Below, in pieces: positions 35,701 through 48,390 of a stretch of 64,000 bases of DNA. The notes beneath the pieces are model-generated. The model did not search any database. It worked only from the letters and a program-made list of their open reading frames with translations, and was not told the DNA's origin. Origin of the DNA: Chionis minor (taxonomy: Eukaryota; Chordata; Aves; Charadriiformes; Chionididae); NCBI GenBank assembly GCA_013398295.1, contig VZSF01005693.1, positions 62,001 through 126,000 of the forward strand, in the 5' to 3' direction. Both the position numbers and the translations under genes were made by a program. The stretch's first letter is position 1; each line of letters opens with the position of its first letter.

Positions 35701-38700
35701 AGAGCAATTGACTACAGAGTCATTTGTCACTTTTAATAATACTACAGTTGTAAAATGATAATGGAAATCAAGTTACCCTAATGGTAATAAAATATTTGTA
35801 AACTAAACTTGTTCATTTTGACTATAAAAAAGACATTGAAATAATTTAACTGCAGAGAATAAAATTGAAATGGGTCTGTAATTACATAGATTTTCAGCAT
35901 CTTCTCCTTTATGAAAAGAACTAACTGCTGATGACTCCCACATTTCTGGCACCTTACTCTGCAAAACAAAAGATTAGAAATATGTACCAGATGTACAGAA
36001 AAGGGGCCTGCAGCAACGTTTCAGAAGTGATGCATACATTTCTTCCCATTTCTCCTTCTTATTAGTAGCATGCCAAGTGTCATATCTCATTAACTGAGTG
36101 AGCCTGTATGGCAGTGAAACTTCACTGAGTCAAGAGGAGGGACAGAGCGCTATTAATGAAATCACTGGATCTCAAAATCCTCCTCATCTCCATCAAGTAA
36201 AACACTGGAGGATTTTTGGTGACTTTGATAAACCAGCATGCTGGCAAAACGCATACTGATGCGGCCTGATACGGCTTTCTTATCCCACATGACCTGCCTT
36301 CACAGATTTGATGAATTCAAAGAAAGGATTGCAGGAAATTCAGCATTTTTCTTTAATCTCTTGGGTTTCTTTGAATCCTGTTTTGACCCATTTTCTAATG
36401 ATTTTCCTGGAACGTTTCACATTAAACAAGTTCCAAGGCCATCGGCTGAAAAGAATGCCAGTCCCAAAGGAGAGAGTGCAGGGAACTGAAGAATGCCTTG
36501 GTAGCCTGACTCATCCTCGGATTCTTCTTGCTGCTGTTTCAAATTTTATTTTATTTTAAATTAGAGCTATGTGAGTGTCTCCACTACATCCAGATGCTAG
36601 GAGAGGCAAATCTCTTAGAGAGTCAAATCTCCCTGATCTCACAGCAAGCCAATGCCTCTCACAGTTTTGCACATGCCTTTCACCCACGTTGGATCTAAAC
36701 CTTGCAGAAATCAATGGCTCTGGTACTCCACCTCAGGGACGTTGCTCCCTCAGACCCACCATATATGACAAACAAGGATGTATTTTGAAACTGGATGACC
36801 TGACCTACTGCACAGGAAATTTGTCAGTTTCTCAAATGACTTAGTCCACAGGGACTTGCTTGTTATGTGTCAGAAACTTACAGTGAAAATCTAGACCTTA
36901 GGGAAAATGGCAAGAAACCAAAAACTGAAGCCAACACATAAAGGCACGCCAAAACTCATGCCAGCAAGGTTTCTATAGCTGCATTTTAAAACATTCCTTG
37001 CAGTTTGGTATTGGGTTTTTTTTTTTAATTATTATTAAAAAGGCTGCGATTAGCACTATACTGTCAACTGTTCCTGATATTGAGGAGGGAACCCAGAACA
37101 GCAGCTCCTGAGCACCTCAGGGGACTCCATAATGCCTGGAAGCCCACCATATTCTTTGAAGGAAAACTATAAACCAAACTATCAGTTACTGACCTGAATA
37201 ATTAACGTTAATATTGACATTGCCAACCAGGGTGCTTAGCAGAAAAGAACAATTGTCCTCCAGTCCTGCAACAAAATGAGATCCAGGAAGCAAATATTTT
37301 ATCTCCTGTATTCTTATGCAGGGAATTACATGTTTTTTGCTTTTTGCTTCAAGACTGCCTCCATATGAATGTATATATGTTTGTAGATAAAACTTATTGC
37401 GGAGACAAAATTGCCACATACTTTGAACACAAGTGAGCTCAAGTTCCCTACCCTAGCACAGATTTCCTGTGTGGACCTGAACACAGCACACAGGGTGCTC
37501 CTGCATTGCAGTGGGAAACATGGTTTCAGAATATGTAGGCAAACTGAAATCCCTCTTTAATCTAGCGAAGCTGCATGGAAAAAGACATGAGCAAAGCCAC
37601 AGTCTCAGCTGGGGCTGTGCACGGTTGAGCCTGACTGCTGGGCTTTGCTACCAGCAGCACTGGACCAGGCACGCTGGAGCTGGGTCAAGCAATTGCTCCT
37701 CCTCTGGTTCTCACTAAGCATCCAGAGCCAAGGACACTCGCAAGGCAGAAAGAGGTCTGCCTAAAAATCAAGAGGTTTATGGTTTTCAGTGGCACCACAC
37801 AAAATGCATCTCCTCTCAAGGCTGAACTCGCTCGGGAAAGCCTCTTGAGTGTGTTGCGGTCCTCCATTCAGTGTCAGCCTGTCTTCTCTGTATCACTGTA
37901 CCTCAAATACCTTCTTGTAAAGTGACACTATACCAACATAGTCCTCCCTTTAACCTCTGCTTGGGGATGGACTGTACCATACACACAGAGACAGGCTTGT
38001 GCAAGCCCAGTAGCGTATGCCTAAAACCATGCTTATAAGGACCATCTCCAGCCCTGGAAACAGCCCACCCACTCTCCAAAGGCATGGAAGAGGTTTCAGG
38101 AAGCCTTGCCTGATTGGAGCTGCCCCAGAGAAAGCCAGCCCAAGTGCCTGCTTGCTAAGTGCTGAACTGGAACGGGAAATGATGGGGAGCAAAGCGCAGT
38201 GGTCTCCCTCTAGCTTCCCTTGGAGTCAGCTCATGCCCAGCCAGGCTTCGTACCTCTGGCTCCAGACTGATGCCTGCAGACCCTCTTGGGTGACTGAGCA
38301 ATGGTTCACAGGACTTTGGGGAATCTTCTTTGCTGCAGCACAGTATGACACAAACAGAGCCAGCTGGGGTGCAGCCATGGCCAGCTTAGATGTCTTTCAT
38401 GCTAAGGGTAGGCAAGCCCATTGAAGAAGCATGCAGATGCTATGCTGGCACACAGCCCTTGAAAACACAGCTCTCTGCAGGTGCAAACGCCCCACCAGGA
38501 TCTGCCAGCTGTGGGAGGCAGGACACAGTAACCAAGCATTTTTATCTGATTCAGTTAAATGTTATTTTTCCAATTACAACTGGCTGGTTGTATACCTTCT
38601 TAAAATACCATCCTGCAACTTCTGAAAGAAATGCAACTGTATTTGACTTTGGTTATTTTTTTCATCTTGAACTGAAGAAAATCACAGTAATCTCTGGAGT

Positions 38701-38929
38701 GAAAACAGCGATATGCCAGCTCAACCAACTCATAACCCTAATTCACCTCAAAAAATTAAATCCCTTGATCGATTTTACTGGAAAAATAAAAATAAAAAAC
38801 ACATGTTCTGGAATAAAATCTAAGTGAATTTTCCAGATATGCACAATCCACCCAATCAATCATACCCAAACCTAACATACAATTAGTTGCTCACAAGTAC
38901 CAACAAGATTTCACACCCCGTTCAATTTC
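29745..38929. other. Anonymous stretch with GC-rich chance ORFs
   Basis: No gene is supported over these 9.2 kb. The GC-rich patches at 31540-31830 and 33370-33760 hold the longest open frames (33378-33944, + strand, 188 codons; 31542-32003, - strand, 153 codons). Both have overlapping frames on the other strand, low-complexity composition and no known domain. A - strand frame at 32283-32708 (141 codons) and a + strand one at 38390-38827 (145 codons) are also unassigned. A-runs lie at about 32192-32208 and 35606-35617. AT-rich sequence at 35730-35900 looks moderately regulatory. Confidence 0.5.
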
Positions 38930-39190
38930 CTTGTGCAAAGCCTGGTATTTGTTCATGTCCTCGAAGCTTCTAAGTGATGTGGTAGCATTAATTTGTCCTA
39001 AGTCGCATCTGAGAAAATTTGGTCAATAATATGCTAAACATCAATTTCAGCCTCTGACAAAACAACGCACGAATCCAAGATCCTGAGACCCATCAAATGT
39101 ACTGCGTGCCAATGCAATTAATCAGCTCTGACCACTCATTGTAGTTTGAGGAATGCGCTTAATTTTAGTCCAAGAGTCATGACTTTGACA
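38930..39190. promoter_or_regulatory. Candidate conserved non-coding element
   Basis: The segment carries ggtagcattaatttgtcc (38981-38998), aatatgctaaacatcaattt (39028-39047) and ccaatgcaattaatcagc (39109-39126), plus ttaattttagtcc near 39160. Several TAAT cores with specific flanks occur over 200 bases of complex, non-repetitive sequence with no frame. This is the usual look of deeply conserved vertebrate enhancers, but only an alignment could show it. Confidence 0.27.
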
Positions 39191-41621
39191 CAGGGAAAAA
39201 AAAAAAAATGCTGTCACTATTAGTAGGAGAAGAAACAATATATTATTGCACAAAACAATACATCCTGCTTTTGTCGTGGGACTGGCTGGAGCAATGAAGC
39301 TCGGATGGGTACACGTGGGCTCCAGCCCAGTGCTTCTCAGCCTGCTGGCCGTCACAACGCACACCCTGCTGCCAGGGCCACCCTAGGCCAACGCAATGAG
39401 ACTGATTAATTTCAGAGGCATTGGCTCAGTCCCAAAGTTTCTCAGCGCTGATGCTGGAGGGCCACTGCATCAGAACGTGCCAGAGAAGTGTCTGGCATAC
39501 ACCAAGGAATAAAATATATGTGGTCCGAAACTAAATTACAGGCCGAGAGATTAATTTTGAAGAAGGTATTTTTAAAGAAGTCAAATATATTCTTTTATAT
39601 ATGTATGTGTACATCAGACACAGAACACTGCTATAAACACACCTCAAGCCTGCTGTCAATATCTTAGGATGAAGGACTGCTATGATGTATGGTTTGTTTT
39701 CCTCTTCTAAAGCGCCAGAGGACCTATGCTCAGTGTTTATCAGTTTGCCTCTTTCCAGTCCTTAAAATAATGTACATATAAAAGAGGAGACTGAATGAAG
39801 TGCTTCACAGAGCCTTGTTTCCAGCTATAACCTAAATGAGTTTTGCACATGAGTGGAATCATTTACTGCTTATTTAACTTTGCAAGTGCTTTGGAAGACC
39901 TCTTGTAACACTGACTTTGTTTTTCTCTGCTTGGCTGCTGCTTTGACTGCCTCAAGCAGTTTCCCTCTGCACAATCACAAAAAAGGACGTGGTCTTCTGT
40001 GTTTTATGGCCATTGAGCAAGGGTCGTCAATGCAGCTCTGCAGGGCAAACCTCTCAGTCTGCAAAACCTCTCCACCAGCCCGCTGCTATCAATTCCGAGT
40101 GGGGCTCACTCAAAGCAGGACACACACAGCTCTTGGAGAGCCCGGTGCTGCCATAAGGCGTTGAAGCACTTTCATTGCTGCCCTAACCATGGACTTAAGC
40201 CGCCAAAGACTGTCACCTCCTGAGCACTGTGCCAAATATGAATGTGGATTCAGAGATTTTTGCTTTTTCCTTCTCTGTAGGCTGGACTCTGAGACTTATC
40301 ACACCCCTCTCTGTGATGCCCAAGGGCTACATGCTTTTAAATTACACTCCTGGTAATCATGGTGAAATGCCTGGTCCCATTTCTTATGAACAAAGCCCTT
40401 CCCAAACATCTTCTAATTTGACTGCCCATGGGCAAAAACTTGTTCTTTGACTTCCTTTCCCTCCCCACTCTCAGCTCTGATATGTCAGAGCCACATGGAA
40501 AAAACCACCAATATTGTTCACAGGGTTACGAGGTATAAAACTGCAGTTGGCACAAGGAGGTCAGTCCATATAAAGCATTCCCATATTCTTGGATAAAATA
40601 TCCCTTTTTTGACTGAGTGTGTTCATTCTCAGGAATCTAGATTTGTTTCAACACCTTTGTGTTCATTACAACTCTCAAATTTGGGGTTTGCTCTTGACTT
40701 ACAACGTCTATTCACAGGTAAAATACTCAGCTCTAACAGCTGCACCACCAATCTCTTACAGACATTCTGTGTTTCCCTTTTAATTCTCCCCCATTTACCC
40801 AATTAGCATTCTGTTAATTAAACACTGAAAGTGCCTTTACTTTCTTCAGAAAACTACATTCCTGCTTAACCCTTGATTTATACATGTACCTCTGCAGGCT
40901 GTTTCAATGAGATTAGAATTTGCATGTGGTTTTTATTCTTGATTTGTAGACATTATTCTGAGGAAATGTTGCAGTATAACGTCAGACTTGCTGTCTACCA
41001 TTTATACTGGAGTTTTGCCTAGCATAGTTTGACTGCTGAGATAATTAATAGTCTTTAGTAACCATGATTCCCTAGCTGTGAACTTCAAAGACAGCAGTAG
41101 TTTTATATTCTTTCTGTGACTTGAAATAGCAGGCAGTTATGAGAACATTACATGATATGGAAGTGAGGGGCTGCCCGGGAACCATTAACTGAAGTTGGCT
41201 AGAGGGGCTCCACAAAATCTACCCTGAGTCAAACTTTGTATGGGGAAAGGATTATATGATTTTTCTAATTTCCTCTCCATTTCCATCTGCACACTGTTGA
41301 ATTCAAAATATTGTATTATCCAGCTTACATTACAATACATTACTGTGCGCCTGCCCCAGAACCACCCAGTTGTGGTTCCAGTGACTTCCAGCTGAAGGGT
41401 TTTGCCTTCCATGGGGCTTACACATTTCCATTTGCACCTACTGTTCAGTCTGTGGCAAAAATGGGATTTGTGCCTGTGTGCAAGCATAAAAGCGTGGTGT
41501 TTCAAGACCCTTCACAGGTCTTCAAACCCCCTGAGAAATACTTCAATGTATTTATTTTCTGTTCTCCTGCCTCTTAATTTGTATCCTGCATGCTGAAAGA
41601 ATACAAACTGGATGTTGTATA
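39191..41621. other. Anonymous stretch, no gene seen
   Basis: No exon, RNA gene or transposon is recognised. ORFs at 39853-40164 and 41185-41577 (both strands) have no domain. An A run lies at 39196-39209. Confidence 0.5.
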
Positions 41622-41715
41622 ATAAAACGAGACATAGCAATTAGAGCACCTCTCTATGGCTTCAGAGGTCTGGGTATGAGTCTCTGCTCTACTCTTGTGC
41701 CAAAATTTGCTGCTG
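41622..41715 (+). repeat. tRNA-related head of a MIR-like SINE
   Basis: Positions 41632-41690 follow the order of the MIR 5' tRNA region: acatagcaattagagcacc, ttcagaggtctgggtatgag, tctctgctct. The B-box position (gggtatgagtc, 41672-41682) keeps most of the RGTTCRANNCC pattern. The A box is damaged by a deletion of about 5 bases compared with 'tagcatagtggttaagagc'. It is therefore a dead SINE head and not a tRNA gene, because no acceptor stem or cloverleaf can be drawn. Confidence 0.45.
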
Positions 41716-42159
41716 TTTCATACAAATGAGCATGGCTTTCTCCTCCTCTGACACTAGCTGTTCGACAAACAAGATACCACGTTGCCCAGCTTGTGGTACG
41801 ATGTGATGGAAGAGGCTGTGCAGCTACCAGGGTGTCCTGTGTCCCCAGCTGTGTGTGTACCAGGTTACCACTGCAGGACCAGAGCCTGTAGCCTCCTCCA
41901 CTGACCGGAATCTTCCACCTAGTTAGCAATTTCAGTGCTTACTGCACCACTAGCTACAAAAGCCCGGTGTATCTGGAGACCACCACTCATTGCACCAATG
42001 AGATTTTGAAGAGTCTTTCATAGGTCAGCACAATATGGCACGCTCTGTGTGTGTAAATACATACTGGTGAATTAAAAAAGGAGGAAAACATTATATGGCT
42101 TTCCCCAAAACCAAAGATCTCATTTCACCGTTTCTGTAAAGACATCTGATGTGAACTTG

Positions 42160-42275
42160 GGAATGGCATGAACCCCAGGTCACAAGAAGTGAAAACTATT
42201 CTCATTTTACAGACAAGCTTTCCCATGATTACAAAGCAACTCAGAACTAAAGTCCTTATTTCCTCCTACATCCCA
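42160..42275 (+). repeat. MIR-like CORE-SINE fragment
   Basis: ctattctcattttacagaca, then a gap, then catgattacaaagcaactca and gaactaaagtcc follow the MIR order 'tatccccattttacagatg...aaggtcacacagcnagt...gagccgggatt'. The 'gaaactgaggc' core is deleted. Confidence 0.4.
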
Positions 42276-42354
42276 CTGCTGCTCCTTGGCTGCAGGCTGT
42301 ACCATCTCCGTATTCTCACTGTCTCAAAGTCTTCACTTGTTTTTCAGTGACCCA

Positions 42355-42500
42355 AGAACGTAAACACTAATACACTCAATCTGCAGGTGGGGAGACTGAA
42401 CAATGTGCTAAAAGATGCACACAAGTGCTTGTAGTAGAAAAAGGCGGGGAGTTTAGGTACCTACATTGTGAGACTATAACCCAGTGCACTGAGTTCACCA
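42355..42500 (+). repeat. MIR-like CORE-SINE fragment
   Basis: Words in MIR order are ctgcaggtggggagactgaa, then aaaagatgcacacaagtgct, then actataacccagtgcactg. They match 'acaggtggggaaactgagg', 'aaggtcacacaag' and 'gagtcccagcccagtgctc'. It lies about 80 bases after a similar fragment, so the two may be pieces of a single broken locus or separate insertions. Confidence 0.45.
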
Positions 42501-45500
42501 TTGAGTTCATCTTCCTCTTCTGAGTTCACGGAAGCTCTGTGAGCACCACTGTGCCTGCCAGGAGATACTTCAGTGGGCACAGACACTCTCCTGTAAGCTT
42601 CCCTGAATACCTGCAAGAGGGGGGCACCTTACAGCAGAATTCCTGGGCAAAACACCATCTGACTTACAGAGACGGATGTGTATACCTCAGGGGTATCTGA
42701 ACTGAGTTAAGGCTACCAGCCCTTCTTGCGCATTATTAGACTTGAACACAATCTATTTGATTTTTCACCGAGGATGGATAATGCCAAGATATTACGAGAG
42801 ATTTCACAGCAGTGTTTCTTCCAAGGCTGTGCACAACATTATACTTGCTTGACTAACCCACTGTCTAGTCACTGCCCCAGTCAGACCCAGGAAACAGGTC
42901 AGCCTACAAGAACAATTTGGCCTGAATTTTCAAGATGCATACTGCTGCTATGGGACTGCCTTCAGCTCCCTGTGAGGCAGGGCAACAGCATTGCTTTGCT
43001 GAGCTCTGAGCAACACAACCTGGACCTCCTACCTTCTAAATTTCTGAGGGTTTCCAGAGTAGGGAGAAGCCCCCCCACCCTTTTATTTTTTAAACGAGAA
43101 CGTGGCTAAGGATGTACATGGTTAATTACTAGGTTTATAGTTATCTATCAGTGCATACTGTATAGAACTCTCTAGACATGCATCTGATGAAACTATTCTA
43201 GACCAGAGAAGCCTTCTTCTTGCAAGAAGCCCTTAATGTAGGTGAAGGAGTCTTAATATAAAAACATGTCTATATAAATGCATTAGTTGACACTCACTCC
43301 CATTTTATTCAGCAGACACAAAGACTACATACTTGTAGAGCTGCCCTGTATCTATCCTTGTGATCTATGTGCATTTGTACCGCAAACATGAGAATTTATC
43401 TGAAGCTTACAGTCAGTTAGTCACCAGTATATAAAGTTTTTCATCCAACTAAAGAAGAGGAATAGCATGACATACATCAGATGACCAGGCAGAAAAAAAA
43501 GAAAAACCAGACACAGTGTTTGATTTATAGCAAATCCAACAGCTGCAGTTTTCTAGACAAATGAGTCCCAGCACAATTACAAATAATGAATGAAGGCACA
43601 AATACCACAATTTGTGAAGCATTTTGAAGAGGAGAAAAAAAAAAAAAGGAGGCTAAATTCATTAAAAATAGTGCAGCCAGCCTTAGATTTAAAATGTAAA
43701 CATCCATGTTGTCAGTAAAGCAACAGAATTTCCTTTTCTTACACCTTTCATAAGACTTAGTGCCCAAGTTTTGCTTACCATTTAACATAGCCCACGTAGG
43801 TTTCTTCACCAGGAAGACTGTTGCTACTTATGTTGCTAGTTCATTTGAGATAATCCAGAAGTTGTTTTACTCCGAGACATTTAAAAAAAAAAAAATTGCA
43901 ACATCATTACTTCATCTATTTTCTGTGAAACCCAAAGGAAATATTTCAAATGTATCATTTATTGAAGCAAAAATAATAAAAAAAAGGGCACATTATGCTT
44001 TTGGAAATCAATTTTCAGCTCTTTTCTCAGATGGATTCATCAAAGACGTATCAAGGGTCTTTTGGTGGGAGTTAGAGGACGTTTTGCTTTTATACTATTA
44101 AAAGTCAATTTTCTCTGTGTTTGCAATTGATTTAATGTAGCCTTTAGGATTTTTGACGCACAATTTTAACTCTCTGGAGAAAGCATGGCCATTTAAATAA
44201 TCTAAATAGGACTAATGTGATTCCTCAGTCTTAGCTGCTTTTTTATTGTTGATAAGAATTCAAATAAAATGTGCAGAATGTGCAAAAATATTTTCTCTGT
44301 CTTTGTGGCACTGGATGTTCTCTGCAATTTGTGGCAAAGACAGCTAGACTAACTGCAAATAGCAGTCTAGTGTTCATGGTCAGCATCGCACGTTTTGGTT
44401 GAAGAAACCATATAGAAAGCCCCTGGGAAAAAAAAAAAAAAAGTTTCTTCCTGGTCTCCAAGTCAGAGGTTGGCTGAGGGCTTGGATCTCCTCAGCTTCA
44501 TGTTCGTTTCAGTTGTTCACAGCTAACACTGTGAATAGCTTCATTGTCCTTTAGAAATCTTGCTAAAGTTTCGAAACCAGTCACATTGCCTGGCAATGGG
44601 GCCCACTTCACTCGGCGCGGCCAGTACATAGAGTTAGGAAGGGCAGGTATTGAACTGAACCACCTCTCCATCTCACTGACTGTCCTCTTGCTTTTGAGTG
44701 AACAAAAAGGAGATCTCTGAATAGGGCCCGAAGATTTCACTCCAAAAGGTATTAAAGATGTGATACAGAGGTACTATCTGATCTCATTTCGGGTGAAAGT
44801 ACTCTGAAAGAATGGTAAAATCATTAAGATTACAGTGCATGTGTCCTTTTTTCCCCCTCGCAGAAGAATCCAGATACTTCAAGTTCTTTATGAAAAGGGA
44901 CAGTGAAAGGTGAATGACAAAAGCTTGAGCAAAGGGTCAATGGCAGGTCCCTGGGAAAGATTAGCTCTTTGAAATCTCGGCAGCAGGGGATGCAAGGTGT
45001 CAAAGGCTGCACAATCACCTCTGCTGAGCATCTAATCACCAACGGGTCTGATCAGTGGAGAACACGAGGTGAGGAACCAGGAGAGGTCGCTCAGCAGGAG
45101 CTACAAAGTGAATCACGCTGCTTTACACAGAAGGCAAAAAAACCCCAACAAAAACCACAGCCTACAGAAGGGAGATGGGGAAACCAAAGAAATAGTAAAA
45201 TGCCTAGGAGGGAGGGTAAGGAAATAACAACGACAACAAAGATCTAAACGCTTTTGCCACGTCTGTGGGAGCTTGTTGACTTTAGAGAATGGCTTCTCAA
45301 AGGAGCTGTTTCCCCTGATGACAGAGTCACTGGGGTAGGTAGGAAGAGGTAGGTCATGGGTCACCGTCTGGCCCTGAAAAAGAAGAAAATGGCAGAGAAA
45401 ATATCAATTAGAAAATAAGCAAGTGTTTTGTCCAAGAGGAGGGGAGGACAGGGGGGAGAAACCTTGCTAAAACAGAGGGTGTGTGGTCACATAGGAGCAG

Positions 45501-47450
45501 GCGTGGTTTCACCAGAGCGAGGAGCCCTGCCTCCCTGGGAGCAACATGTTCAGAGATAAAGTACTTCATTGACCGAGAGCGCTGCAAAGAACATCACCCC
45601 TGCCAGCTCCTTGGTACACACTGGGAGAAGGGAATGTGCGCCTGTGCTTCAGAACCTCGAAGCAAACTCCGGCCCACTTCAAACCTTAGTTCAACCCTTT
45701 CACTGGTTTAAAGGACCGCATTGCTTTATGCACTGGAGTTGTGGAGGCATGCTTTCCACCCCGTCTACCTGCACAATGCCACCCAACAAACATCTGTACC
45801 TGGCAGATGTGGGGGTGCACACCAGTAAGTATCACCATTAGGTCCACCAGAGGACTGTGCGTCCCCATGTTTCCAGGAACAGGTTTCACAGACAATAGAT
45901 GTGCCGGCATAATGCCACCATATGGTGAAGGCAGGGAGAAGAGGGTGGAGGGTCTTCAGGGACATGGCCACATCCCTGCCATATGGTTCAGGATGTCCCC
46001 GCACTGGGATGGACAGGGCTCATGGGGAAGAGAGGCTACAGATCCCTTCCCTGCCCCAGGCCAGGCTACAGCCTCACACACTTTGCTTTTCTTCATGAGG
46101 AATAGGCAGACAGCAGTAATCTAAAACATTCATAAAAAGACTTGTTTTTTCAGTAGATTGGCATGCCTGTGGTCAGGGGGGATTTGGGAAAGCAATATAT
46201 GCACATGTAGGGACTGAGAATTACATTTCCAGAACTGAAATGGAAAAATGCAACTCCATTTAATGATGGTCACCGGTTTTGCTCTACATTCCTAGATAAA
46301 CCTGGGTATCTGCAAGATGTCTTCACTTGTATTGTTAAAGGCTGTATTTATCATGATCTGTGGCGAGTTCAGAAACAAATCCCCACACAAGATGGATACC
46401 TACCTCTGGATTGCTCTTGCCTTACCAAGTTTCAGCAAACACACTGATGTGTAAAGGTACGTAGTGACTAATTGGATGTTTATCAACACAGGATTTAGGC
46501 AGTGCTGTTTTTTTCCCAGTTACAAGTTGCACATTTGTTTCACAGTGTTTTCACTGCTTGTATGACTGCTAAAACTATATATTCAGGATAATGAGGTTTC
46601 TAGTGGTTTTGAAATGTTATTTAAATGCTGATTTCAGAAGTATTGTTCATAACCTCTGTTAGGCCTGCACAGAAAGCACAATTTCCAAGAGGTTTATATC
46701 AGCATAAATCTATGGAGCTTTGTTGAAGCATTGCATTCAGAACAAAAATTTGCCACTCATTTGACTAGATACCCACAAACCACTACTCTAGCTAAAATAC
46801 AGCCTGCAACACAATGAACTGACAGGCACAGAAAATTATCTCAGTTAAATCTAAACCCTAAGTCCCTTTAAGCTTCTTTTTCTTTCATTTTCTATCATTG
46901 CCCTTTGAGCTTGGGGGAAAATTTCCACACCCAGTTTGGTTTCAACCCAACTCAAAAGTACATCTGCAAATGGAGTTTGCTATTCAGTAAGCGTGTTCCT
47001 GCATGGGGGGAGGAGGTGGAGGAACGGATGAATCTTTGATTCTGGTGTTCTAAAAAGCCAAGGTTTGTAGCCAGGTATGTGGCTGGGCTGCTGGATAACA
47101 TCATGTAAGTCACTCCGTCTTTCTCTGCTTCAGATTCCCGCCTGCTTGGAAATCAACTGACCAAACCACTTTAAAATTCTCTAGTCAAAAATCCTTGAAA
47201 CAGCTGGTTCTCGTTTTTATAAGAAGAAACATAGCCCTCTGCATATGCAATGGGGCCAGAGCAAGGAGTAGCGCAGCAGGTCCTACCCTGCCTCGAACGC
47301 TGCCTTCCTCTGTGGCTCAGCTCACCGCTCTTTGCCTTCATTTCCTGTGTCTGCTGTGGTTTTCGCTCTGTGTTTGGTATTTAGCCCTGATGCATCTCCT
47401 ACCAGAATACCGTGCTAAATCTTGCTGTCTACCATGTAAGAAAGACTGTG
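42501..47450. other. Anonymous stretch, no gene supported
   Basis: No host exon is supported. A-runs lie at about 43633-43646, 43884-43896 and 44428-44442. AT-rich sequence at 43800-44200 has a + strand frame of 113 codons (43760-44101) with no domain. On the - strand, 44498-44740 (80 codons) reads more like an ordinary protein than its neighbours, but it lacks splice-site support on both sides and is not assigned. Frames at 45481-46124 overlap on both strands and look like chance. Confidence 0.5.
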
Positions 47451-47935
47451 AATCACAGAATGGTTGAGGTGGTGGAGGCCATCTGGTCCACCCTCCCCTG
47501 CTCAAGCAGGACCACCTAGAACCAGTCACCTAGGACCACATTCATATGGGTTCTGAATATCTCCAAGGAGGGAGACTCCACCAAGTCTCTGGGCAACCTG
47601 TGCCAGTGCTCAGTCATCGTCACAGAAAAACGGTGTTTCCTGATATTCAGAGGGAACCTCCTGTGCTCCACTTGTGCCAATCACCTTTGGTCCTGTCACT
47701 GGGCACCACTGAGAAGAGCCTGTCTCTGTCCTGTTTTAACTCTCCCTTCAGGTATTTGTACACATTGATGAGATCCCTCTAAGCCTTCTCTTCTCTAAAC
47801 TGAAACAGTCCCAGATCTCTCAGCCTTTCCTCACAGGACAGATACTCCACCACCTTAATAATTTTTGTGGCTCTTTGCTGGACTTTCTGCAGTAGCTCCA
47901 TCTCTCTCTTGTACTGGGGAACCTGGAACTGGATG
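47451..47935 (-). mobile_element. CR1 LINE 3' end, - orientation
   Basis: The reverse complement gives the usual CR1 3' order. It runs from the segment corresponding to plus-strand ttgtactggggaacctgga (47910-47930), through ctttgctggactttctgc and tctcagcctttcctcacagg, then ggtcctgtcactgggcaccac and gggcaacctgtgccagtgct. It ends at aatcacagaatggttgaggt (47451-47470), which is the tail. Only one unit of the terminal octamer remains. It is moderately preserved, 5'-truncated and carries no ORF2 catalytic region. Confidence 0.92.
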
Positions 47936-48004
47936 AACATCTACGAATAGGTGAGAAAAAAGCCATAATAATTACAAAAGCCAAAATAACTTCCCTTAGA
48001 GTTA

Positions 48005-48390
48005 GAGACTTCAGGAGTCTACTGGTTAGCTTACCAAGGAGAAAGCTAAGGGTGAAGCTTGATCACAATTTTTAGGGACCAAGATAGAGAACACAACATC
48101 ATTAAAGTGCTTGTCAACTCATCTGACAAAAGCGTAACAAGACCAAATGACCCAATTTGAAAGGGGACAGAAAAGGAATAAAGTGCAGTGCAATTATTTG
48201 TTTAACAATGGTAGCAATTAGCTGCTGGAAAATTTGCCAAGCTGGCGATTAAATCAAGATCGGATTTTTTGTTTTCTTTGAAGTCTCGTTCCAGTTCATA
48301 TAAAAAGTCCTAGGGCCTGTATCATGAAGTAAGTCAGGCAAAATGATCACAACGGTCCCTTCTGGCTCTATCATTTCTGTCTTTTATATG
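48005..48390 (+). mobile_element. Ancient CR1 LINE 3' end
   Basis: The order is ttagcttaccaaggagaaag, gaagcttgatcacaattttt, tgctggaaaatttgccaagc, gattaaatcaagatcggatt, ctagggcctgtatcatgaag and aatgatcacaacggtccctt, ending in ctggctctatcatttctgtc. This matches the 3' end of an old CR1 type common in reptiles ('tggaacaatttaccaaggg', 'aaatcaagattggatgttttt', 'gatcacaatggtcccttctggcctt'). It lies only 70 bases from a younger CR1 in the opposite orientation. There is no open frame. Confidence 0.8.
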
